Below, one piece after another: positions 50,436 through 57,710 of a stretch of DNA of 64,000 bases. The DNA is taken from NCBI RefSeq assembly GCF_040438885.1, contig NZ_CP159218.1, positions 682,001 through 746,000 on the forward strand, in the 5' to 3' direction. Both the position numbers and the translations under genes were made by a program. The notes beneath the pieces were generated by a model, which was not told the DNA's origin, ran no database searches, and was given only the letters and a program-made list of their open reading frames with translations. The stretch is from Nakamurella sp. A5-74. GTDB lineage: Bacteria; Actinomycetota; Actinomycetes; Mycobacteriales; Nakamurellaceae. Position 1 is the stretch's first letter, and every line of letters begins with the position of its first letter.

Positions 50436-50588
50436 TCAGCTGGGCGACTCGGTTGCCTTGTTTTCCTCAGCTTGCTGCGACCCGGTGGGGTGATCGGTGT
50501 CTGTCGGGTCTTTCATGCCGACATCGGCAGCGTCCTCCGACTCGGCCTGCTTGGTCGCATCTGCATCGTCGCGTGGATCATCACTCAT
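50436..50588 (-). CDS. Small acidic, disordered protein 2 (50 aa)
   Basis: ATG 50588 follows GAGGTGACCTCG and reads exactly 50 codons to TGA. The product starts MSDDPRDDADATKQAESEDA and ends ENKATESPS; it is strongly acidic and hydrophilic with no domain recognised. It lies 69 bases upstream of a same-length acidic ORF on the same strand, suggesting a duplicated or co-transcribed pair. Confidence 0.6.
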   Translation of the reverse strand: MSDDPRDDADATKQAESEDAADVGMKDPTDTDHPTGSQQAEENKATESPS

Positions 50589-51004
50589 CGAGGTCACCTC
50601 TCAAGGGCACTACGGGTCGCCGAAGGCGCAGGCATCACCCTGTACCCGTTTTTCATCCGTCAGCACCACTGTGGCGGCTCAGGTCGCCAACTGGGCACAG
50701 ACAGCTGCTGGCGGTAAACATCTCGGGGCGGGACTGCGGTGATACGCCGTGTCAGAAACACGTTCCAAGCTGACCTGCACGCGTTCGCCCGAGGGTGGGC
50801 CGGATCGAGGGGTTGGTCTCCGACAGGGCAAGAGAGCCAATCACGACGCCGGTCAGGCCGTGGAGGCGTGCGAAAGGCCAGGCTCGGACAGGCGCGCTTG
50901 CTCGAGCAGTCCGCTGATCCGGTAGGGCAGCTTCGCCCCCGCTGATCGTCGTCGACGCGAGCACGTCGGCCGGCATCTCCACCGGCATGTCAAGGGCCAC
51001 GAAT
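50589..51004. other. Intergenic stretch upstream of the small acidic genes
   Basis: About 415 bases between the acidic ORFs and the IS21 end repeats. Open frames here lack homology and ribosome sites. It may hold the promoter of the small ORF pair. Confidence 0.5.
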
Positions 51005-51088
51005 TTCTGCCCATTGGCGGCCATGAAACCTGTCCACTGGTGGCCACCGTTTCTGCCCACTGGTGGCCACGAAAACTTGCCCACTGGG
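51005..51088. repeat. IS21-family end with multiple transposase-binding repeats
   Basis: Three and a half copies of TTCTGCCCACTGGTGGCCAC or close variants (51005-51023, 51029-51047, 51051-51070, then 51076-51088), in the spacing typical of IS21-family terminal repeats. They follow the istB remnant on the minus strand. Confidence 0.75.
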
Positions 51089-51107
51089 TCGACGGGCAGC
51101 GCAGCGG

Positions 51108-51401
51108 TCATCGGGTGAGGGCGGTGGCGCCCTGCCCCGTGAGGGCTTGGGAGAGCCGGACGGATTCGCCGCTGGTTTGGCAGATGTGGACGTGGTGCAG
51201 CAGTCGGTCGACGGTTGCGGTGGCCAACGTTTTGGGCATCAGTTCGTCGAACCCGGCCGGGTACAGGTTGGAGCTGATCGCCAACGACCGTTTCTCGTAG
51301 GCGGCGTCGACGAGGCGGTAAAGACCTTCGGTGGCGTCTGGAGCGACCGGGAGGAGGCCGATGTCATCGACCATGATGAGCTCGGCACGCCGCGGGTGAA
51401 T
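51108..51401 (-). pseudogene. IS21-family helper ATPase (istB) C-terminal remnant
   Basis: RAELIMVDDIGLLPVAPDAT and EGLYRLVDAAYEKRSLAISS with NLYPAGFDELMPKTLATAT and VDRLLHHVHICQTSGESVRL match the C-terminal half of IstB. The Walker A half is missing, and the sequence upstream of about 51390 is unrelated. The transposase gene istA is absent, so only the end of an IS21 element remains. Confidence 0.85.
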
Positions 51402-51705
51402 CGGCAGCAGTCTGCATCGAGTGAGCAACGCTCACACCGAACGTCGACGCAGCACAAGGACCGTCCCGGACGCCATCGCCACCAGGTAGGCGCGTCGACC
51501 GGGTCTGGGACTCATGACCTTCGTTCGCCGCCAACCGGCCCACCGGATGGGCTGGTCAGAGCGCCTCACATGTTCAGCCGGACACTCTTGCGTAACTGAC
51601 GAACGTGGACTTATGGTCCGTCACGGTCTGGCGATCGGACACGGGTAGAATCGTGGACTGCCAACTCACCGGTCGCGTCCGGCCACAACGAGAAGAGGTC
51701 CCATC
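51402..51705. other. Intergenic stretch before the NiCoT gene
   Basis: About 300 bases. A -10-like TAGAAT lies at 51646-51651 with a poor -35. Nothing else is recognised. Confidence 0.4.
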
Positions 51706-52851
51706 GTGGCCAGCCCTGCTCCGGCAGCCCCGCCAACATCCCGCGAGTCCGCCTTCCGGCAGTTCCGTGCCGCACTGTCCCGACGTGACCGGGCTGCCCT
51801 GGCCGGCATGTACGGATTCATCATTTTCCTGCACGTCATCGGGTTCGGGGTGCTTCTCGGATTCGTGGTTCCCGAGGCCTACGACTTGGGCGGCACCACC
51901 GGCGTCTACGGCGTCGGTGTCGGCGTGCTGGCCTACACCCTGGGCCTGCGGCACGCGTTCGACGCCGACCACATCGCCGCCGTCGACAACACCACCCGCA
52001 AACTCCTCGCCGACGGCGGGAAAAAGCCGCTGTCCGTAGGGTTCTGGTTCTCCCTCGGACACTCCACCATCGTCTTCGGTCTCGCCCTGTTGCTGTCCGT
52101 TGGGGTCAAAGCCCTGGCCGGGCAGGTCGAGGACGACGGCTCAGAACTTCACTCCGTTACCGGCATCGTCGGCGCCTCCGTGTCCGGGCTGTTCCTGTGG
52201 ATCCTGGGTATCCTCAACCTCATCGTGTTGGTCGGGATCTTCCGGGTGTTCCGCAAAATGCGCACCGGAGCCTTCGACGAACAAGAACTCGAAGACCAAC
52301 TCAACAAACGCGGGTTCATGAACCGCTTCCTCGGCGGCCTCACCAAATCTGTCCGCAAACCCTGGCACATCTACCCCATCGGCGTCCTGTTCGGACTCGG
52401 TTTCGACACCGCCACCGAGGTTGGCCTGCTGGTGTTGGCCGGCGGCGCCGCCGCGTTCGACCTACCCTTCTACGCGATCCTCGTGCTGCCCATCCTGTTT
52501 GCCGCCGGCATGTGCCTGATGGACACCACCGACGGCATCTTCATGAACTTCGCCTACGGCTGGGCCTTCGCCAAACCCGTACGAAAAGTGTTCTACAACA
52601 TGACCATCACCTCACTCAGTGTCGCCGTCGCGCTGATCATCGGCACCATCGAACTCATCGGCGTCCTGGTCGACCAAGCCAACATTCAGAGCGGTCCGCT
52701 GGTCGCGATCGCCGACATCCCCCTGGACTACGCCGGATACGGCATCGTCGCCCTCTTCATCATCACCTGGCTCCTGGCCCTGGCCGTCTGGAAATTCGGC
52801 CGCATCGAAGAAAAATGGACCGCCAGACTCGGCACCAACACAGCTCACTGA
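51706..52851 (+). CDS. Nickel/cobalt transporter (NiCoT, HoxN/NixA family)
   Basis: A 381-aa transporter with about eight membrane helices. The metal signature is GLRHAFDADHIAAVDNTTRK (HX4DH), with the other family motifs FFSLGHSTIV-like (FWFSLGHSTIVFG) and LGFDTATEVGLL. It imports Ni2+ or Co2+ across the membrane. The GTG start at 51706 has AGAGG upstream. It lies between an IS21 remnant and an IS30 element, and no nickel or cobalt enzyme is encoded nearby, so its use cannot be told. Confidence 0.92.
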   Translation: MASPAPAAPPTSRESAFRQFRAALSRRDRAALAGMYGFIIFLHVIGFGVLLGFVVPEAYDLGGTTGVYGVGVGVLAYTLGLRHAFDADHIAAVDNTTRKLLADGGKKPLSVGFWFSLGHSTIVFGLALLLSVGVKALAGQVEDDGSELHSVTGIVGASVSGLFLWILGILNLIVLVGIFRVFRKMRTGAFDEQELEDQLNKRGFMNRFLGGLTKSVRKPWHIYPIGVLFGLGFDTATEVGLLVLAGGAAAFDLPFYAILVLPILFAAGMCLMDTTDGIFMNFAYGWAFAKPVRKVFYNMTITSLSVAVALIIGTIELIGVLVDQANIQSGPLVAIADIPLDYAGYGIVALFIITWLLALAVWKFGRIEEKWTARLGTNTAH

Positions 52852-52873
52852 GTGCTGTCTCGCGGCTCTTGTG

Positions 52874-53140
52874 TCAACCACCCACGGGCGCCGGGTTCGT
52901 AGCCGCTCGTGGCACCCTGACGACCTGTCCCTCGATGCCCGCCGGTCGGTAGCTGGCCAGCCACTCCCGTGCCTGCTCGACGTCATCGGTGATCGGGGAA
53001 GGTCAACGCAGGCGTGCATTCCGCAGCGAGCATTTCCAGCAACTCGCGCCGTTCGGGGAGCGGCCGGCGTACCGCGCCCCGTACGACCCGGCCGGACGGC
53101 AACTGCGCAGCACCCCGACCGAAGACGCGTCCCACGTCGA
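52874..53140 (-). pseudogene. Remnant of an ATP-dependent DNA ligase-like gene
   Basis: GRVFGRGAAQLPSGRVVRGA and RRPLPERRELLEMLAAECTP followed, in another frame, by DDVEQAREWLASYRPAGIEG and QVVRVPRA resemble the adenylation-domain region of short actinobacterial ATP-dependent ligases (RELLE-L, then the AR-W ... AG-EG-V pattern). The frame changes near 52990 and the ends are missing. Recognition is from memory and moderate. Confidence 0.45.
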
Positions 53141-53192
53141 CATCATGCGGTCAACCTAGTGGTGGCACATAGTGATAGGGGTTCGCAGGGCG

Positions 53193-54608
53193 GATTCAAC
53201 TGGTCGTCGCAACACCTTCCTGATCATGGAGGTGTCAGATGCCAAGACGTCAGCAACAAGCAGACCGAGCGATTCGACCGGCGATGCGTTCACCGGGTCG
53301 GCCGGCGCCGCCCAGAGACGTGGAGCGCAAGTTCTGGCAACTGATCGCCAGCGGGATGGGCAGCGAAGAGTCTGCGGTCGCGGTGGGTGTGTCGGCTCCG
53401 GTCGGATCGCGTTGGTTCCGGCACGGTGGCGGGATGCCACCTCTGAGTCTGGTCGAGCCGACCGGCCGCTGCTTGTCGTTCGCGGAGCGTGAGGAGTTGG
53501 CTCTGCTGCGAGCGCAGGGCAACGGCGTCCGCGCGATCGCCCGGATGATGGCGCGGGACCCGGGCACCATATCGCGGGAGCTGCGGCGGAACGCCGCGAC
53601 CCGTGGCGGGAAGCTCGACTACCGGGCCTCGGTCGCGCAGTGGAAGGCGCAGGCTGCTGCGAAGCGACCCAAGCCGGCGAAGCTGGTCAAGAATCCGCGT
53701 CTGAAAGAGTATGTGCAACAACGACTCAGCGGTCAGCTGCAACGCCCGGACGGGACGGTCGCGCCTGGTCCCAAGACCGCTTGGAAGGGGCGAAACAAGC
53801 CCCGCCGGGAAGACCTCTGCTGGGCCACCGCTTGGAGTCCGGAACAGATCGCGCACCGACTCGTTCAGGATTTCCCCGATGATCAGGACATGAGGATCAG
53901 TCACGAAGCGATCTACCAGGCGCTCTACATCCAGGGCCGCGGTGCGCTGAAGCGGGAGTTTGTCGCCTGTCTGCGCACCGGTCGTGCACTGCGGGTACCC
54001 CGACAGCGCTCCCGCAACAAAGCTCAGGGACACGTCACCGCCGATGTCGTGATCAGCGAACGCCCCGCCGAGGTCGCCGACCGTGCCGTGCCCGGGCACT
54101 GGGAAGGCGACCTCATCATCGGGCTCAACCGATCCGCGATCGGGACTGTGGTCGAGCGCACCAGCCGCTACACCCTTCTCGTTCACCTGCCCCGCCTGGA
54201 CGGCTACGGGATCGAGCCCCGGGTGAAGAACGGCCCGGCCCTCGGCGGCTACGGCGCCGTCGCGATGAAAGACGCGCTGACTGCGACGATGGCGACGATG
54301 CCGGCCGAGCTGCTGCGATCGTTGACCTGGGACCGCGGCAAGGAGTTGGCCGCGCACGCCCAGTTCCGCATCGAGACCGGCATCGCGGTCTACTTCGCCG
54401 ACCCGCATTCACCCTGGCAGCGGCCCACCAATGAGAACATGAACGGCCTGTTGCGCCAGTACTTTCCCAAGGGGACCGACCTGTCACGCTGGACCGCGGA
54501 AGACCTTCTGGCAGTCCAGACAGCGATCAACAGCAGACCCCGAAAAGTCCTCGGGTGGAAGACACCCGCTGAAGCCCTCGACGAGCACCTACGATCGATC
54601 CAGCTACC
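53193..54608 (+). mobile_element. IS30-family insertion sequence, right end interrupted by IS3
   Basis: The left end is placed at ATTCAACTGGTCGTCGCAAC (53193-), like other actinobacterial IS30 ends, 46 bases before the transposase ATG. The right inverted repeat is missing because the IS3 element begins at 54609 within or next to the last codons. Confidence 0.65.
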
Positions 54609-54672
54609 TGAAGCGCCCCAGGTTCCCTGCCGCCCTCATACGGGTTGCGGCTCTCGGTTGAGGGCCGCGTAG
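53239..54672 (+). CDS. IS30-family transposase, C-terminus replaced by IS3 sequence
   Basis: A DDE transposase: N-terminal helix-turn-helix with LSFAEREELALLRAQGNGVR and MARDPGTISRELRRNAATRG, central WATAWSPEQIAHRLVQDFPD, and catalytic Asp in GHWEGDLIIGLNRSAIG, second Asp in LTWDRGKELA, and Glu in PTNENMNGLLRQYFPKG. After LDEHLRSIQ the frame enters the IS3 inverted repeat (from 54609) and continues for 21 foreign codons. The catalytic core is whole, so it may still function if the C-terminal tail is dispensable. Confidence 0.9.
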   Translation: MPRRQQQADRAIRPAMRSPGRPAPPRDVERKFWQLIASGMGSEESAVAVGVSAPVGSRWFRHGGGMPPLSLVEPTGRCLSFAEREELALLRAQGNGVRAIARMMARDPGTISRELRRNAATRGGKLDYRASVAQWKAQAAAKRPKPAKLVKNPRLKEYVQQRLSGQLQRPDGTVAPGPKTAWKGRNKPRREDLCWATAWSPEQIAHRLVQDFPDDQDMRISHEAIYQALYIQGRGALKREFVACLRTGRALRVPRQRSRNKAQGHVTADVVISERPAEVADRAVPGHWEGDLIIGLNRSAIGTVVERTSRYTLLVHLPRLDGYGIEPRVKNGPALGGYGAVAMKDALTATMATMPAELLRSLTWDRGKELAAHAQFRIETGIAVYFADPHSPWQRPTNENMNGLLRQYFPKGTDLSRWTAEDLLAVQTAINSRPRKVLGWKTPAEALDEHLRSIQLPEAPQVPCRPHTGCGSRLRAA

Positions 54673-55600
54673 TGGGCTTGCTCGTACTCGACGGGCGGGA
54701 CGGTTCCCAGGGTGCCATGCAAGCGCCGGTTGTTCAACAGTCGACCCAGCCGGCAGTGGCGTACTCGACGTCCGCGATGCTCTTGTATGGCCCGGTGTGG
54801 AACACGGTGGGCCGGACGCACTCGGCCTTGTACGGGCCGTTGATCGACTCCATCAGAGCGTTGTCGTAGGCGTCGCCGACGGACCCGATGGACGGCGATA
54901 TGCCCTCCAGCGCCAGGTGATCGGTCAGCAGCACCGACGTATATTGCGACCCGGCATCCGAGTGATGCACCAGCTCGCCCCGGGTAGCGGGGTGACCCTG
55001 CCGGCCGCGTTCCCACAACGCCATCCGCAGCGGGACCATGACCAGCTCGGTTTCCTTCGAGGTCGCGGCGTGCCAGGCCACGATCCGTTGGGCGAAGACG
55101 TCCACGATGAACACCACGTACACCCACCCGGACCAGGTCCGCACGTAGGTGAAGTCGGTGACCCACACCCGGTTCGGCGCCGGCGCGGTGAAGTCCCGGT
55201 CCAGCAGGTCGCCGGCACGCTTGCCGTCCTTCGCCGGGATCGTCGTACGGACACCCTTGTCCCGGCGAACCCCGCTGAGGCCCAACACTTTCATCGCCCG
55301 ATCCACCGCGCCGGCACTGACATCCTGACCGACTGTGCGGCGCAGCAACGCGGTCATCTTCCGCCGCCCGTACAACCCCTCCGGGGTCAACTGCCGCCGA
55401 CCCTGGCTGTCGATCGTCCAGGCCGCGGACCGGACCGCGTCCACGACGTACGCGTCGCTGATGACCCTGGCGGCCGGTCGGCAGGCCCGCCAAGCCCGGT
55501 AGGTTCGCGCGGCGATCTTGCAGCCCTGCTCGCGCAGGACTCGGCAGATCGACTCGACCGCGTCACCTTCGCTGCGCAAGGTGTCGATGAACCCCATCAT
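54636..55600 (-). pseudogene. IS3-family OrfB (DDE transposase), frameshifted near 54737
   Basis: ATG 55600 overlaps the OrfA stop. The rve domain is seen with VWVTDFTYVRTWSGWVYVVF (Asp), VHHSDAGSQYTSVLLTDHLA (Asp) and AYDNALMESINGPYKAE (Glu). The frame stops after GWVDC, but the expected LNNRRLHGTLGTVPPVEYEQ and AHYAALNREPQPV continue one base away to 54636; a G is missing in GACTG-TTGAAC at about 54737. The catalytic triad precedes the break. About 33 C-terminal residues are out of frame. Confidence 0.88.
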
Positions 55601-55920
55601 CAGCGGTTGCGGGGGTCGAGTTCGCCCGCGAAGAAAGTTGTTGCCGCCTTCAAGATCGCCACGTCCTCACGCAGCTGCCGGTTCTCGGCCTTGAGCTTTC
55701 GGATCTCCTCCAGCTCCTGGCTGGTGATCCCGTCGCGTCCGCCGGCATCGACATCGGCCTGGATCACCCAACGGCGCACGGATTCCTGCCCGACGCCCAA
55801 CTGTTTCGCAACGGCCGCTGCTGCGGCCGTCAATGACGGGTACTGCCCGCGATGCTCGGTCACCAGCCGCACCGCACGAGTGCGGAGCTCCGGATCGATC
55901 TTCTTCGGCATGCTGCTCAT
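55600..55920 (-). CDS. IS3-family OrfA (helix-turn-helix protein)
   Basis: A 106-aa protein with an HTH for terminal-repeat binding (LRTRAVRLVTEHRGQYPSLT, then VAKQLGVGQESVRRWVIQAD) and a C-terminal leucine-zipper region (ELEEIRKLKAENRQLREDVA). It is the usual upstream partner fused to OrfB by translational coupling or frameshifting. The TGA overlaps the OrfB ATG. Confidence 0.93.
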   Translation of the reverse strand: MSSMPKKIDPELRTRAVRLVTEHRGQYPSLTAAAAAVAKQLGVGQESVRRWVIQADVDAGGRDGITSQELEEIRKLKAENRQLREDVAILKAATTFFAGELDPRNR

Positions 55921-55964
55921 CCTTCCAACTCACAAGGATGCGGCAGGGAACCTGGGGCGCTTCA

Positions 55965-56390
55965 CACACCGGCACGGATCTGCTCACCGACCGGCAGAAA
56001 GCACGGCTCGCCTCGCTGTTCACCGACCTGGACCACGCTGAGGTCGAGGCGACATGGGGTATCTATCAGCGGCTGGTCGCCGCGTATCGGAACCCGAACC
56101 GCACCGCCGGCGCTACCGAGCTGAAAGCAGTGATCGCCTCCCTCGCAGAGGGCGTCCCAAAAGTGCTGACCGAACTGCGACGGCTCGGCCGGACCCTGCT
56201 CAAGCGAGCCGCAGACGTTCTGGCGTACTTCGACCGGCCCGGCACATCCAACGGACCGACCGAGGCCATCAACGGCCGCCTGGAACACCTACGCGGATCC
56301 GCACTCGGCTTCCGCAACCTCACCCACTACATCGCCCGATCACTGCTGGAGTCCGGCGGGTTCAGACCCCGACTACACCGCGGATTGTGA
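55965..56390 (+). pseudogene. ISL3-family transposase C-terminal remnant
   Basis: Reading directly out of the IS3 right end, GTDLLTDRQKARLASLFTDL, EVEATWGIYQRLVAAYRNPN, RAADVLAYFDRPGTSNGPTE and INGRLEHLRGSALGFRNLTH with SLLESGGFRP are the end of an ISL3-family transposase, including the terminal GPTEAINGRLEHLRG. The N-terminal two thirds are missing; the IS3 insertion or an associated deletion removed them. Confidence 0.88.
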
Positions 56391-56804
56391 TGAGCCGGAT
56401 AAGCTCTGCGTATTGCATCTGATGCAACATGATGGACTCTGCTGGGACGCTCCTATCCTGGCATTGTCCATGTCGTGACCTGCGTCGATGCAATTGATTG
56501 TTGGCTGCGAGGCGCCAGGCGAGGATCGATCGGCCCGGTCGGTCGGGGGCGTGGGCCCGCCGCGCAGGGAGTTGACCTGCAGGTATTGCCATGACGGTGC
56601 ATCGGGTGCAACATTGGTTCATCTGATGGAACGTCTTGTTGGGAGCTGATCATGGCGGTTGACGCTGCGGGTCGGGTCACGTTGGTGCGCTCGGCGCCGT
56701 GGCTGCATGCGGTTGTATTGACAACGCCAGAGCCAAGATCGATACTCAGCTGGAATCGTCCCAGAATAGTGGTTCGACCTCGGACCGGCTCAGCAATTGA
56801 TCGA
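56391..56804. other. Intergenic stretch with repeated GCATC dyads
   Basis: About 415 bases after the ISL3 remnant. It holds a perfect 15-bp palindrome and two related dyads (listed separately) and a short start-like ORF. Otherwise nothing is recognised. Confidence 0.5.
56413..56632. promoter_or_regulatory. Three related TTGCATC-N-GATGCAA dyads
   Basis: TTGCATCTGATGCAA (56413-56427) is a perfect palindrome. TGCATCGGGTGCAACAT (56598-56614) repeats 15 of the 17 bases found at 56414-56430, and GTTCATCTGATGGAAC (56617-56632) follows about two helical turns later. The last two lie 20-55 bases before an ATG at 56652. Probably operator sites of an unknown regulator. Confidence 0.55.
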
Positions 56805-56825
56805 TTAAGAGGTGTGGGCCGCTGA
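56652..56825 (+). CDS. Possible truncated gene start
   Basis: ATG 56652 is preceded by GGGAG at good spacing and by the dyads above. It encodes MAVDAAGRVTLVRSAPWLHA and then apparently unrelated Arg/Pro-rich sequence to a stop at 56825 (57 aa). The first 25 codons look like the beginning of a regulated gene whose remainder was lost. It overlaps the end of the opposite-strand hypothetical gene. Confidence 0.3.
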   Translation: MAVDAAGRVTLVRSAPWLHAVVLTTPEPRSILSWNRPRIVVRPRTGSAIDRLRGVGR

Positions 56826-57518
56826 TCTTGGTCGCAAGGAGGTCGTAATCGGAATAGACGAACCCCTATCAGCGGCCCAGACGTTCGTCGGAGTGAAGTC
56901 GTGCAGGCTGGAATCAATGAAGGTAGCCAGAGACCCGACTGAACCCCGCCATACCTCAACTGCTTCGAAATCCCGGCTCGGCAAGCTTCCGTAGAAGGCG
57001 AAGCACTGCTGTCCCAAAGGGCTTGCCTCCGACAGGACGTCGATGAGCGTGTACCAAGTGACCTCGTCGAGCGAACCCTCTGGCGGCGGCGAGACTGACT
57101 GCGCCCACGATCCGCGCGGGAACCAACGAATGCTCGGTGGAACATCATGGGGCGATTGAAGCGAACCACCAATCTGATCGAGATACTCGCTCCACCGCAG
57201 CCTTATCCAGGGTTCATTTGGCCTCGCCACGTACCCGAGTGGGACCCCGCTGACGGTGCTTGCAGCATCCAGGTCGACACCACCGATCATGAGCGGTTCG
57301 ACAGCGCCACGGTCGATGACCGAACGGCGAGCATCGTGGTGTGTTTGCGGGCCGATCAGCGCTGCGTTCTGATACATCGCGTGCAACAGCCATACCTGCG
57401 CCGGCCAACCACCGGGATTGAATCCGGTCATGAACCCAGAGGTCTGGCCCGTCTGCCTCAACCACTCGACCGCCTGCTCTGACTCAGTGGCTGAGAGGCG
57501 GTCCATGGAGACCATCAT
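56805..57518 (-). CDS. Hypothetical protein with lower GC composition
   Basis: A 237-aa protein from ATG 57518 (57506 is also possible). It contains QAVEWLRQTGQTSGFMTGFN and PGGWPAQVWLLHAMYQNAAL in the first third, PLGYVARPNEPWIRLRWSEY in the middle and VEVWRGSVGSLATFIDSSLH near the end. No family is recognised and no signal or membrane segment is present. Its codon use is less GC-biased than its neighbours, suggesting recent transfer. It sits at the boundary between the IS cluster and the sugar genes. Confidence 0.6.
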   Translation of the reverse strand: MMVSMDRLSATESEQAVEWLRQTGQTSGFMTGFNPGGWPAQVWLLHAMYQNAALIGPQTHHDARRSVIDRGAVEPLMIGGVDLDAASTVSGVPLGYVARPNEPWIRLRWSEYLDQIGGSLQSPHDVPPSIRWFPRGSWAQSVSPPPEGSLDEVTWYTLIDVLSEASPLGQQCFAFYGSLPSRDFEAVEVWRGSVGSLATFIDSSLHDFTPTNVWAADRGSSIPITTSLRPRSAAHTS

Positions 57519-57710
57519 CGCAGGTCCCGGGCGACACTCGCCGACAGTCAGCAGTATTGAGCGGTCACACTCGACGGCGTTCGACCGGACGGTCAGACCT
57601 CGCCTCACACCCATGCAGCAAGGAATACGTCCAACCGCGATACGCAGGGGTGCCAGTAGGGACTGAAACAGGCTGCTGCACACCACTTCTCCATCGGAGC
57701 GGACGTAAGA

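Larger units (their letters stand above)
54609..55964 (-). mobile_element. IS3-family insertion sequence with 25-bp terminal inverted repeats
   Basis: A 1356-bp element bounded by perfect 25-bp inverted repeats beginning TGAAGCGCCCCAGGTTCCCT (54609-54633 and the complement at 55940-55964), with the TG...CA ends of IS3. It carries overlapping orfA and orfB on the minus strand. No target-site duplication is seen (ACC before, CAC after), and different IS fragments lie on the two sides. Confidence 0.92.
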
